A DNA stretch of 47,843 nucleotides, from NCBI GenBank assembly GCA_945875545.1, contig CAMCKZ010000014.1, positions 1 to 47,843 of the forward strand, given 5' to 3'. The translations under genes were made by a program, and so were the position numbers. The notes under the pieces are model-generated. The model ran no database searches and had not been told where the DNA came from. It was given only the letters and a program-made list of their open reading frames with translations. Source of the stretch: Polyangium aurulentum (GTDB taxonomy: Bacteria > Myxococcota_A > Polyangia > Polyangiales > Polyangiaceae). Below are positions 24,693-33,084 of this stretch, piece by piece. Numbering within the stretch: position 1 is the first letter of the stretch; every line of letters begins with the position of its first letter.

Positions 24693-25883
24693 ATGGCAAA
24701 CGAAGCAGCGCAAGAATCCAAAACAAACGGTGCCCGCGGGGTAGTTCTCGTCGTGGACGACGAAGAGGCGGTCCTTCGTCTTTACGTTCGCGCCCTGGGT
24801 GCGGCGGGCTTTTTGGTCACGGCTGCCAACGATCCGCGCGAGGCCGCAAAGGCCATCGTTGAGGGCTGCTTCGACGTAGTCGTCAGCGACATTTCGATGC
24901 CCGAACTCGACGGCCTGCAGCTCCTCCGAAAGGCGCGCGAACACGACCTCGACATCCCCGTCATCTTGATGACCGGTGCGCCGGCGATCGCCACGGCGGT
25001 CAAGGCCGTTGAGGTCGGAGCGCTTCGTTACCTCGTCAAGCCTTTTCACATGACCACCCTCGTTGAGGCCGTCGACGAAGCCGTGCGCCTGCGGCGAATC
25101 TCGAAGGCCCGGCGCGAAGTCCTTGAAATGCTTGGCGAATCCAGCCAGCTCATCGGCGACCGCGCGGGCCTCGAAGCAAGCTTTGCGCGGGCGGTTCAGG
25201 GGCTTCACATCGTCTACCAGCCCATCGTGCGCTGGTCCACGCGCAGCATTTACGGCTTCGAGGCTCTCGTGCGTTCGCGCGAAGCGTCTCTGCCTGATCC
25301 CTATTCACTGTTCGACGCCGCCGACCGTTTGAACGCCCACCAGGCCCTCGGTCGCGCCATTCGCTCGCGGGTCATCGAGCCCATCAACGAGCTCAATGCA
25401 GAACAGGCGCTGTTTGTCAACATTCATGCGAATGAACTGCTCGACGATACCCTTTTCGACGACACGAGTCCGCTGGCTTGCCACGCAAAACGCATCGTGA
25501 TCGAGATCACGGAACGAGACGCCCTCGACGGCGTAAAAGACGTGCGCGCCCGGGTGCAACGGCTCAAAGATCGCGGTTTTCGCATCGCCATCGACGACCT
25601 CGGCGCGGGCTATGCCGGGCTCACAAGCTTTGCCCTGCTGGAGCCCGACCTCGTGAAAATCGATATGGCCCTCGTGCGCAACGTGCACCTGGAGCCGGCG
25701 AAACAAAAGCTCGTGCGTGCCATTGTCGCCCTCACCGCAGACCTCGGCATGGTCGTTGTGGCCGAGGGCATCGAGGTACCCGAAGAGCGCGACGTCCTCA
25801 TCGACCAGGGCTGCGACCTTCTGCAGGGCTACTATTTTGCGCGGCCCGGTCCCGCGTTTCCGGTGCCGGTTTTCCTGCCGTAG
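24693..25883 (+). CDS. Response regulator with EAL (c-di-GMP phosphodiesterase) domain
   Basis: This 396-residue cytosolic protein joins a CheY-like receiver (residues about 15-135; phosphoacceptor Asp66 in VVSDISMPELDG, Lys in YLVKPF) to an EAL domain (about 150-396). Catalytic residues for c-di-GMP hydrolysis look complete: Glu190 in FEALVR, FVNIHANEL, EITERD, Asp301-Asp302 in IDDLGAG, VKIDMAL and VVAEGIE. The loop is DDLGAG instead of the usual DDFGTG. It should lower c-di-GMP in response to an unlinked sensor kinase. No sensor gene is adjacent. The start has no clear ribosome site. Confidence 0.93.
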   Translation: MANEAAQESKTNGARGVVLVVDDEEAVLRLYVRALGAAGFLVTAANDPREAAKAIVEGCFDVVVSDISMPELDGLQLLRKAREHDLDIPVILMTGAPAIATAVKAVEVGALRYLVKPFHMTTLVEAVDEAVRLRRISKARREVLEMLGESSQLIGDRAGLEASFARAVQGLHIVYQPIVRWSTRSIYGFEALVRSREASLPDPYSLFDAADRLNAHQALGRAIRSRVIEPINELNAEQALFVNIHANELLDDTLFDDTSPLACHAKRIVIEITERDALDGVKDVRARVQRLKDRGFRIAIDDLGAGYAGLTSFALLEPDLVKIDMALVRNVHLEPAKQKLVRAIVALTADLGMVVVAEGIEVPEERDVLIDQGCDLLQGYYFARPGPAFPVPVFLP

Positions 25884-25965
25884 GCCGTTTCGATCGGGTG
25901 CAGCGCCGGGCGCTTGAAAAAATCGGCAGCCTCTCTGCGTGACCATGCAGATGCACTCTGCATGT

Positions 25966-26688
25966 TTATTGCTTTCGCCTCGCCAGGGCCACCGCCACCA
26001 CTTTGAAGACGAGCATGGCCACAATGATCCAGAGGCTTCCGACGATAAAGCCGCCGCCCTTTCGCTTGGAAAAAGCCTGCTGAAGCAGAGGCGGCGCATC
26101 GACCGTGCCCTCCGTGGCCCGAGCGCTTTTCTCGAAGGCTGCGCGCCAGTTCTCAAAACCGCTCGATGACGCCACGTAGGTTATCATCGCCATCGAGTCG
26201 GCTGTGGCGACGATCCAAACCCACCGCTTCGTGGTGTGCCCGCTCGCCCTCACCGTGGCCAGCAAGCGCCCCGCGGCGTGACCATCAATGGCATCGAGGG
26301 ACCTCTCGTCGACGGTCACGACGGCGTCGCGCACGTCGAACGCACTTTCAAGGGTGCGATCGAGCTTGGCCAGCAAACTTTCGGCCATTGGCTGCGCGCC
26401 TGGCACAAGTTTTACGTAGGCAAATGCGCGGCCGCCGTCGTCTTCGAATTCGCTTGAAAATGCGCACGCCGCACTTCCCTCGCCCCCGCAAAACACGCGC
26501 CACATGGGCTCGAGTTGCTGCCCGTGCGACGACTTCGCGTCGATAAACCCCTGGGGTGGATGAAAGCGAAAAGGTGCAGTCTGCACCTGTTCTTTTCCCG
26601 CGCTCGCATTCGTGAGACCGAAAAAAGAGACCGCGAGGCACATGCTCAAGGACCCAAGCCAGCGCCTCTGCGTGGGCGAATTTTTCAT
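25966..26688 (-). CDS. Exported membrane-anchored hypothetical protein
   Basis: This 240-residue protein has an N-terminal signal sequence (WLGSLSMCLAVSFFGLTNASA) and a C-terminal membrane helix (GGFIVGSLWIIVAMLVFKVV) followed by a basic tail, so most of it should lie outside the cytosol. The central part (HPPQGFIDAKSSHGQQLEPM, VWIVATADSMAMITYVA) has no family I can name. It carries one copy of a 17-bp palindrome built on TGCAGTCTGCA near its N terminus. It stands alone between the EAL gene (convergent) and a small lipoprotein gene (divergent). Confidence 0.7.
   Translation of the reverse strand: MKNSPTQRRWLGSLSMCLAVSFFGLTNASAGKEQVQTAPFRFHPPQGFIDAKSSHGQQLEPMWRVFCGGEGSAACAFSSEFEDDGGRAFAYVKLVPGAQPMAESLLAKLDRTLESAFDVRDAVVTVDERSLDAIDGHAAGRLLATVRASGHTTKRWVWIVATADSMAMITYVASSSGFENWRAAFEKSARATEGTVDAPPLLQQAFSKRKGGGFIVGSLWIIVAMLVFKVVAVALARRKQ
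26572..26588. repeat. 17-bp palindrome of the TGCA-N3-TGCA family
   Basis: AGGTGCAGTCTGCACCT is a perfect inverted repeat around a central T, inside the N-terminal part of the minus-strand hypothetical gene. It is the longest member of an interspersed motif family found at about eleven places in the window (see findings). Confidence 0.7.
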
Positions 26689-26848
26689 GCGGCGCGGAGC
26701 CTAGCGTTTCACGCCTCAAAAAGCTGCTTTGTGGCTGCATACGCGGCGGTTTTCCTTCGCGTCAGCACCCTGCGCGCCACGCGCCCGCACCTGCGAGACA
26801 GCGCCGAAAACGGCGCGCCGGCCGAGCCTTCTCGACTACCCTTCGCGC

Positions 26849-27082
26849 GTGCCGACACTCAACTGCCTCCGCCCGTTTCTGGCAGTTGCCTCGCTCGCAT
26901 CGTTCCCCGTGTGGCTGCCTGCGTGCGCCGCTGCGCCGCCCGGGGCCTTCCCCGCGGTTCACTACGAAATCGAGCCTTTTCCGCCGCCCGATCCGCGTAC
27001 GGTTCCAGCAAATCCGCAGGGCCCGGCGGCGCTTCGAGCCGATGCGGGAGAGCCCAAAACACGAGCCTCCGCGGGCCCGTAA
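26849..27082 (+). CDS. Small putative lipoprotein
   Basis: A GTG start at 26849 gives a 77-residue protein with a signal sequence (LRPFLAVASLASFPVWLPAC) ending in a lipobox-like LPAC, then a short Pro-rich tail. The same frame is open upstream to a GTG at 26729, but that would place a long polar stretch before the signal, so I reject it. No ribosome site is clear. Function unknown. It precedes gatC by 56 bp. Confidence 0.45.
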   Translation: MPTLNCLRPFLAVASLASFPVWLPACAAAPPGAFPAVHYEIEPFPPPDPRTVPANPQGPAALRADAGEPKTRASAGP

Positions 27083-27138
27083 CCGTTCGTCCGCTGCCAG
27101 GTCTTCAATCCTGGCAAAAGCCGCGCTAAGTGAGGCCC

Positions 27139-27441
27139 ATGTCGAACGCCCGTATTTTCGATCGCAGCACCGTGGAGCACGTCGCGAAGCTCTCGGCCCT
27201 CTCGCTCTCGAACGAAGAAGCCGAACGCTTCACCACGGAGCTCGCCGCCATCGTCGCTCACGTCGACGAACTGACATCAATCGATACAACAGACGTACCT
27301 CCAACATACCAGGTATGTATTCCGGCATCCAGCATGCGAGACGACGTCGTGCTTCCAAGTCTCACGAACGAGGAGGCCCTTTCCGGGGCTCCGCGCCAAG
27401 CCTTCGGCGGCTTTGCCGTTCCGGTTTTTGTGGAGGGCTGA
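27139..27441 (+). CDS. gatC: Glu/Asp-tRNA amidotransferase subunit C
   Basis: This 100-residue subunit stabilises the GatCAB complex that converts misacylated Glu-tRNA(Gln) or Asp-tRNA(Asn) to the correct amide. Family pattern: EHVAKLSALSLSNEEAERFT, then LAAIVAHVDELTSIDT and the C-terminal MRDDVVLPSLTNEEAL. ATG at 27139 is preferred; GTG at 27130 is also in frame. It precedes gatA by 3 bp. Confidence 0.93.
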   Translation: MSNARIFDRSTVEHVAKLSALSLSNEEAERFTTELAAIVAHVDELTSIDTTDVPPTYQVCIPASSMRDDVVLPSLTNEEALSGAPRQAFGGFAVPVFVEG

Positions 27442-27444
27442 CCG

Positions 27445-28917
27445 ATGACTGTGAGCGAATCCCTTGATTCCATCGTCCGTATCGCCGAGAGCGTTCGCTC
27501 CGGCGGTTGCTCTGCCGAGGCGATCGCGCGCGAAACCCTTTCCCGCGTTGAGGCCCGTGAGCCGAGCGTCCGGGCGTTTCTTCACGTCGACCACGAAGGC
27601 TTTGTCGCCGCGGCCCGCGCCGTCGACGCCAAGCGTGCGCGCGGCGAAGAGCTGGGCCTTCTCGCCGGTGTTCCCATCGCGATAAAAGATGCACTCTGCA
27701 TGAAAGGCGTTCCGACCACCGCGGCGTCGCGCATTCTCGAGGGCTACAAACCCGTGTATGATGCAACCGTCGTGGCGCGGCTCCGCGCCGCCGATGCGAC
27801 CCTCGTCGGGAAAACGAACCTCGACGAATTCGCCATGGGCTCGTCGAACGAGAACAGCGCTTTCGCGCCCGTTCACAACCCGTGGGACTTGAGCCGGGCC
27901 CCCGGTGGGTCGTCTGGGGGGTCCGCGGCGGCCGTTTCATCGCGCATGTGCCTTGGGTCCCTCGGGAGCGACACAGGGGGCTCTATTCGCCAGCCAGCGA
28001 GCTTCTGCGGCATCGTTGGGGTCAAGCCCACCTACGGGCGCGTGTCGCGCTACGGGCTCATTGCGTTCGCATCGTCCCTCGACCAAGTGGGTCCCTTCGC
28101 AACCGACGTGCGCGGAGCTGCGCGCATGCTTCGCGTCTTGGCCGGCCACGACCCCCACGATGCCACGAGCCTCGATGCCCCGGTAGACGACTACGAGGCC
28201 GCCTGCGACCGGCCTGTCGCGGGCCTTCGGGTAGGGATTCCCCGCGAATACTTCGGACCCGGCCTCGATCCGGAGGTCGACATGGCGGTGCGGCGCGCCA
28301 TCAGTTGCCTCGAACAATACGGGTGCACCGTGAAGCCCGTTAGCATGCCGCATACCAAGTATGCGGTAGCCACGTACTACGTATTGGCAACGGCTGAGGC
28401 ATCGAGCAACCTTGCGCGCTTCGATGGCGTGCGTTTTGGCCTGCGAAAAGAGCCGGATCACGACCTTCGGTCCATGTACGGTGCCACGCGTGATGCAGGT
28501 TTTGGTCCTGAAGTCAAGCGGCGCATTCTTCTCGGCACATTTGTGCTGTCTTCGGGTTTCTACGACGCCTATTACCTCAAGGCTCAGAAGGTGCGCACGC
28601 TCATCACGCGCGATTTCGAGGCTGCTTTTCAAGAGGTCGACGTCCTCTGCGCGCCAACGGCCCCGACCACCGCGTTTCGCTTGGGCGAAAAAACGCACGA
28701 TCCCCTTGCGATGTACTTGAGCGACATCGACACCTTGCCAGCCTCTCTCGCCGGCATCCCCGCGCTCAGCGTTCCCGTCGGGCTCTCGGCAAACGGTCTG
28801 CCCATTGGCCTTCAAGTGATGGCGCCCCATCTGCACGAGGCCCGCGCGTTCGCCGTGGCCGCCGCGTGCGAACGCCACGACGCCTTGCACGTGGGCGCAC
28901 CCGCTGCTTTTCCATGA
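27445..28917 (+). CDS. gatA: Glu/Asp-tRNA amidotransferase subunit A
   Basis: This 490-residue subunit is the amidase that releases ammonia from glutamine for the tRNA amidotransferase. The amidase signature is intact: the catalytic Lys in IKDALCMKG, the Ser pair in PGGSSGGSAAAV and SLGSDTGGSIRQPA, and VGVKPTYGRVSRYGLIAFAS. A GGAGGG ribosome site lies in the end of gatC. The stop overlaps the next gene by ATGA. The expected gatB is not next; a GNAT gene is there instead, so gatB must lie elsewhere in the genome. Confidence 0.96.
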   Translation: MTVSESLDSIVRIAESVRSGGCSAEAIARETLSRVEAREPSVRAFLHVDHEGFVAAARAVDAKRARGEELGLLAGVPIAIKDALCMKGVPTTAASRILEGYKPVYDATVVARLRAADATLVGKTNLDEFAMGSSNENSAFAPVHNPWDLSRAPGGSSGGSAAAVSSRMCLGSLGSDTGGSIRQPASFCGIVGVKPTYGRVSRYGLIAFASSLDQVGPFATDVRGAARMLRVLAGHDPHDATSLDAPVDDYEAACDRPVAGLRVGIPREYFGPGLDPEVDMAVRRAISCLEQYGCTVKPVSMPHTKYAVATYYVLATAEASSNLARFDGVRFGLRKEPDHDLRSMYGATRDAGFGPEVKRRILLGTFVLSSGFYDAYYLKAQKVRTLITRDFEAAFQEVDVLCAPTAPTTAFRLGEKTHDPLAMYLSDIDTLPASLAGIPALSVPVGLSANGLPIGLQVMAPHLHEARAFAVAAACERHDALHVGAPAAFP

Positions 28918-29546
28918 CCATCGAGGTCCGTCTGGCGAGTCCCAGCGACACAAACGCCGTCCTCGCACTCTTTGATCGGGCCGGCGTTTCGTGCCACTGC
29001 CGCTACTGGCATTTCGAAGGCACAAAGAACGACTGGCTCGAACGTTGCGCGTTTTCATCCAGTAAAAACGCTGACGAACTTGCAGCGGCTCTCCGCACCA
29101 AAAACCGCTCCGAGGGCACAGCTCTCCTCGCCCTCGAGGGAGAGGTGGTCCGCGGGTGGGCCAAATTGTTTCCGAAAGATGCGGCGCACAAGCTATTGCG
29201 CCAAGGGCCCTATAAGTCGTATTGCCACACATATACGAGTGATGTCTGGTGTATAGGCTGCGTATTGGTTGACCCGCAGAGTCGCCATCGCGGAATTGCC
29301 CGGGCGCTCACCCTCGGTCTGCCAGCAGCCGGGCAGGCGCTCGGGGCCATCGCTCTTGAGGCGTATCCGCGCGTGGGGCATGGGCCGGTGGCCGACGAGG
29401 AGCTGTGGATGGGCATCGCGGCACACCTCGAAGATGCAGGATTTGCAGCGATCGCGGGCGAATCACCCTACCCGGTCTACGCGCTGACCCTCCCTACGAA
29501 TTCACGAAACGAAACGCCACCACCGCCGCCGCCACAAGGATCGTGA
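28914..29546 (+). CDS. GNAT-family acetyltransferase
   Basis: This 210-residue protein has the acetyl-CoA-binding pattern VWCIGCVLVDPQSRHRGIAR, placing it in the GNAT superfamily. The N-terminal part has a distinctive CHCRYWHFEG motif. The acceptor is unknown. The start MTIEVRLA at 28914 is fixed by the ATGA overlap with gatA, so it is translated from the gatCA message. Its 3' end overlaps the convergent kinase gene by 53 bp, where the protein ends in a polyproline run (PPPPPPQGS). Confidence 0.75.
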   Translation: MTIEVRLASPSDTNAVLALFDRAGVSCHCRYWHFEGTKNDWLERCAFSSSKNADELAAALRTKNRSEGTALLALEGEVVRGWAKLFPKDAAHKLLRQGPYKSYCHTYTSDVWCIGCVLVDPQSRHRGIARALTLGLPAAGQALGAIALEAYPRVGHGPVADEELWMGIAAHLEDAGFAAIAGESPYPVYALTLPTNSRNETPPPPPPQGS

Positions 29547-30891
29547 GGAGAATGACCTGCACAAACACGAGGCCACTCGTTTTTGGCAGCACGTGCGCGC
29601 CGCTTTGAGGAAAACGGCCGAGGTCGCCAGATGACACAAACGACGGAATTTCGCCCCTCGCGAAGTCTTTGCTGGTTGGGGCGGCGTCGCTCAGCATCGG
29701 GTCATCGTGGCAGGGAAAGCCGGCTTGGGTCAGGTCTTCTTGCGAGGGCGCGCCGCCCGATTCAACAACACCGCTGCTCGACGGAACGCCCGCGGCGGAC
29801 AAGGGCGGCAAGGGAATATGCGAGTCACCGACCTCGGGTCGACCATCAAGCCGCGCCGCGGCCTCGGCGATACGCGCGCGCCGAAGAATGATGGCCCCGC
29901 CGCCACGCACCGAGATGGCGTCGCCGACGTCGCGCGCGCTGGCATCTCCGTGGGCGCGCGCGAGGGAGTCAAGGGCATCGGCGAAAGCGCCAGCCGACCG
30001 AAATCGCTGCCCCGGATCGCTGGCAAGAGCCTTCGCGAGGACGGCGTCGAGGGCCACCGGAAGGCCCGCTTTGGCGTGAGACGGTTTCGTGTATTCACCA
30101 CGCATAATCGCCTGCATGACCGCCGGGTCCGACGGGCCTTGAAAAGCGCGCGCGCCGACGACGCACTCGTAGAGCATGCAGCCAAGGGCAAATACGTCAA
30201 CGCGACGATCGATGGGTTCTCCGGCAATTTGCTCAGGAGGCATGTACGCAAGCTTCCCCCGAAGTTGACCTGCCGCCGTAGCCTCGTGGGATTGCAGGCT
30301 CGAACGCGCCACGCCGAAATCAACCACCTTCGCCTGCCCATCAAGATTCACCATCACGTTGTGAGGCGTGAGGTCGCGGTGGATTGTGCCGATCGGGTGG
30401 CCCTCATCGTCGACCGCTTCATGGGCCGCATGAATGCCGAGGCACGCGTCGCGAACGATGCGAAGCGCCACGGGCAGTTCGAAGGGCTCGTAGCTGTCGC
30501 CGGGTCTCAAAAGCTTCATCAGCGGTTCGCCGTCGATCCATTCGAGGGCCAAAAAAGTGACCTCGCCCGCAACCCCTAACTCGAGGGCCGCGCAGACATT
30601 GGGATGGTGAACGCGCGCCGCCAAGACCGCTTCATCGCGAAAAAGCTTGGTTATTTCCTCGTCGCGAGCGAGGTGCGGCAAAATCGTTTTCACCGCAACA
30701 AGGCGCCGAAAACCGTTTGCACCCACGAGCCGAGCCGCCCACACCCGCGCCATTCCGCCAAACGCCACGGGCATCACGAGCTCGTAACGACCGAGGCGCG
30801 TGCCACTCCGAAGAAGCTCGGGACGTATCGTTGGATCGGGCCCCGTCTCCCTAAGTTCTTCAGCCGAGAGCCACTCCGTGTGCAACGCCAT
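29494..30891 (-). CDS. Hanks-type Ser/Thr protein kinase, membrane-anchored
   Basis: This protein of about 465 residues has an N-terminal kinase domain and a single C-terminal membrane helix (GLVFVQVILLTILVAAAVVA) ending just before the C terminus, so the kinase faces the cytosol. Seen motifs: a glycine-rich loop VAFGGMARVW, the ATP Lys in VAVKTILPHL, HRDLTPHNVMVN, VVDFGVA, the APE-like YMPPEQIAG and DVFALGCMLYE. Kinases of this kind are abundant in myxobacteria. Start is uncertain: ATGs at 30945, 30909 and 30891 are all in frame with no strong ribosome site; I prefer 30891. The linker before the helix is Ser/Pro-rich. The target is unknown. Confidence 0.88.
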   Translation of the reverse strand: MALHTEWLSAEELRETGPDPTIRPELLRSGTRLGRYELVMPVAFGGMARVWAARLVGANGFRRLVAVKTILPHLARDEEITKLFRDEAVLAARVHHPNVCAALELGVAGEVTFLALEWIDGEPLMKLLRPGDSYEPFELPVALRIVRDACLGIHAAHEAVDDEGHPIGTIHRDLTPHNVMVNLDGQAKVVDFGVARSSLQSHEATAAGQLRGKLAYMPPEQIAGEPIDRRVDVFALGCMLYECVVGARAFQGPSDPAVMQAIMRGEYTKPSHAKAGLPVALDAVLAKALASDPGQRFRSAGAFADALDSLARAHGDASARDVGDAISVRGGGAIILRRARIAEAAARLDGRPEVGDSHIPLPPLSAAGVPSSSGVVESGGAPSQEDLTQAGFPCHDDPMLSDAAPTSKDFARGEIPSFVSSGDLGRFPQSGAHVLPKTSGLVFVQVILLTILVAAAVVAFRFVNS

Positions 30892-30972
30892 CGGGCAAAA
30901 GTATCGCATCAATAAAGGGAATATGCACGTTTCTGCTTCCATCACCTCGGCGCATGCGCGAAGGTAAAAGCC

Positions 30973-31794
30973 ATGGACCAGCTTCCACTAACGGCCATCG
31001 TCGGTGCCGCCCTTGCGGCGGGCGCGGCGTTTCTTTTCGTTCTGATGCGCTGGAGATCCGGCGGCGAGGCGAAGGTCACCGGGGGCGTGCCCGCGTCCGT
31101 GCTTTCCGCGCCAAGCGTTCGCACCACGCTGCCTCCGCGCCCATCTCTTCGGCCTTCAGCGACGCCTCCGTCGTTTCGCGAATCACTCCGCAACGTGTTT
31201 TCCGATCCGGCGCTGAATGCCAACGGCATTGGCTTCGGAAAAAAGTGCGAATGGGTGGTCGCAAAAACATCGACCGCCGAACTAGCGAGGGCCCTCGGTC
31301 TCGAGCCCTCCGAGACCCTGCCTTGGCGTGAGGCCCTTAGGGCCGCCGTCGAAGGCAAGTGCGTGGCTTTTTTGGGCCCCGTCGACGAGTTCTCTTTTGC
31401 CGTCGCAGAACCCGGAACTTTTCGCATCGAGGGGGAGCACATCCTCGACGACACGAACGTTTTTTCGCGCGTCGCCGACTCCATCGGCCGCGAGGTCTTT
31501 TTCTTCCAGAACGATCCGCGGGCCGAGGGATTTGCCTGGCTTCGTGCGCGCCCCGGCCTCGTCGAGCGGGCGTTTTCCGTCATCGACACGCACACGCTGG
31601 CCGACGAAGGCCCGCAAGACGAAATCGAAGAACAGGTGCGCGGGCAGCGGCCAGTGCCCGAGGGCGAAGAGTGGTGGCCCACCGAAGAAGACGTGCTCGA
31701 AATATCCACGGGGTGGAGCACCGACACGTGGGCCCTCGACGACAAACCTCTCGGCGATTTGCCCTGCTTGGTTGCCCGCCCCGTTTCCGTATAA
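30973..31794 (+). CDS. N-terminally membrane-anchored hypothetical protein
   Basis: This 273-residue protein begins with one membrane helix (TAIVGAALAAGAAFLFVLMR), then a Pro/Ser-rich spacer and an acidic soluble domain (from about residue 66) with CEWVVAKTS, FLGPVDEFSFAVAEPG, DTNVFSRVADSIGREVFF and WSTDTWALDD. The soluble part may be cytosolic or periplasmic. I recognise no family. It is divergent from the kinase gene with about 80 bp between the starts. Confidence 0.7.
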   Translation: MDQLPLTAIVGAALAAGAAFLFVLMRWRSGGEAKVTGGVPASVLSAPSVRTTLPPRPSLRPSATPPSFRESLRNVFSDPALNANGIGFGKKCEWVVAKTSTAELARALGLEPSETLPWREALRAAVEGKCVAFLGPVDEFSFAVAEPGTFRIEGEHILDDTNVFSRVADSIGREVFFFQNDPRAEGFAWLRARPGLVERAFSVIDTHTLADEGPQDEIEEQVRGQRPVPEGEEWWPTEEDVLEISTGWSTDTWALDDKPLGDLPCLVARPVSV

Positions 31795-31947
31795 CGAGGT
31801 ATCGTTTATGGCTTTCTGTGTATAGCTGTTGTTAAGACCTTACCGAGTCTCCGGCGCTTCCGCCGCGCGCGTTTTTCGCCTCAGTACAGCCGCCGGTGGA
31901 CGCCCGACGCGTGACGCGCTAGCGGCCTCCGCACTGAGGTTCTTTTC

Positions 31948-32964
31948 GTGAAATTCGTCGACAGCTGTGAGCTCAAGGTAACCGGAGGCCGGGGCGGAAA
32001 CGGCTCCGTCGCCTTCCGCCGCGAGAAATTTATTCCATTTGGTGGTCCGTCCGGAGGCGATGGTGGGCGCGGCGGAGACGTCATTTTTAGCGCCGATTCC
32101 GGGAAAACGAGCCTCTTGGATCTCGCGTGGCAGCACCAAATCACCGCCACCTCCGGGCAGCACGGGCGCGGCTCCGATTGCTACGGCCGCGGCGGCGCAG
32201 ACTTCGAGGTCGCTGTGCCCTTGGGCACCCAGGTCTTCGACGCGGAAACCGGCGACTTTCTCGCGGACATCGACTCCCTCGAAACGAAAGTCGTCATCGC
32301 CCACGGCGGCCGCGGAGGGCGCGGAAATATTCACTTCGCCACGAGCGTCGATCGCGCGCCACGCCACGCCGAACCGGGCGAACCGGGCGAAGAGCGCCAG
32401 CTTCGCCTCGACCTGAAAGTCATGGCCGACATCGGCCTCTTGGGCTTTCCAAACGTGGGAAAAAGCACATTTATTCGCGCCGTCTCCCGCGCGCGTCCCA
32501 AGGTCGCCGATTATCCCTTCACGACCCTCGTGCCCCATTTGGGCGTCGTCGCCATCGACGACGAACGCTCGTTCGTCATGGCCGACATCCCCGGATTGAT
32601 CCCCGGCGCCTCCGAAGGCGCGGGCCTCGGCATCCAGTTTTTGAAGCATGTAGAGCGCACGAAAGCGCTGTTGCATCTCATCACCGTGACCGACGAAGAA
32701 GAGGGCCGCGATCCCGTAGATGACTTCAAGTGCCTCATGGGCGAGCTTGAAAAGTTCTCTCCCGAACTCGCCGCGCGCCCGATGGTCGTCGCTCTTTCCA
32801 AGGCCGACCTCACCCATGTGCGCGAGCCTTACGCCAAGCTAAAAGCCCGCTTTAAGCGGCGTAAAATCGCGCTGCACCTGGTTTCCGCCGCCACCGGCGA
32901 AGGCGTCCACGATCTCCTGGAGGCTCTATGGAAGCTCCATAGGCCACCGCCTTCGAACGACTAA
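31948..32964 (+). CDS. obgE: Obg/CgtA GTPase
   Basis: This 338-residue GTPase takes part in 50S ribosome assembly and stress control. The glycine-rich OBG fold comes first (GGRGGNGSVAFRREKFIPFG, GGPSGGDGGRGGDV, HGGRGGRGN). The G domain follows: G1 GFPNVGKST, G2 and switch DYPFTTLVPHLG, G3 DIPGLI, G4 LSKADLT, G5 SAATGEG. The GTG start at 31948 has a GAGG upstream and matches the family N terminus (MKFVD). There is no long C-terminal extension. rplU and rpmA, often next to obg, are absent. Strong hairpins follow the stop. Confidence 0.97.
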   Translation: MKFVDSCELKVTGGRGGNGSVAFRREKFIPFGGPSGGDGGRGGDVIFSADSGKTSLLDLAWQHQITATSGQHGRGSDCYGRGGADFEVAVPLGTQVFDAETGDFLADIDSLETKVVIAHGGRGGRGNIHFATSVDRAPRHAEPGEPGEERQLRLDLKVMADIGLLGFPNVGKSTFIRAVSRARPKVADYPFTTLVPHLGVVAIDDERSFVMADIPGLIPGASEGAGLGIQFLKHVERTKALLHLITVTDEEEGRDPVDDFKCLMGELEKFSPELAARPMVVALSKADLTHVREPYAKLKARFKRRKIALHLVSAATGEGVHDLLEALWKLHRPPPSND

Positions 32965-33049
32965 CGCCGCGCTTCGAGCGACGGCGTTCACTCATAAAAA
33001 ACGCGGGCAGCCCAGGCGATCGGTGGCCAGGGCTGCCCGCGTTTTGTTG
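32963..33049 (+). terminator. Tandem hairpins terminating obg
   Basis: Two stems follow the stop codon. The first pairs AACGCCG (32963-32969) with CGGCGTT (32982-32988), with an inner CGCT-TCG-AGCG stem. The second is a perfect 16-bp stem, AAAACGCGGGCAGCCC (32998-33013) with GGGCTGCCCGCGTTTT (33030-33045), flanked by A and T runs. It can work in both directions and may also end the minus-strand lipoprotein gene downstream. Confidence 0.9.
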
Positions 33050-33084
33050 TATTCTACACTTGTCTTAGTCGCTGTCTTAGTCGT

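Noticed and set aside
30892-30945. Upstream starts of the kinase (30945, 30909)
   Set aside because: No ribosome site and they lie close to the divergent gene; kept as alternatives only.
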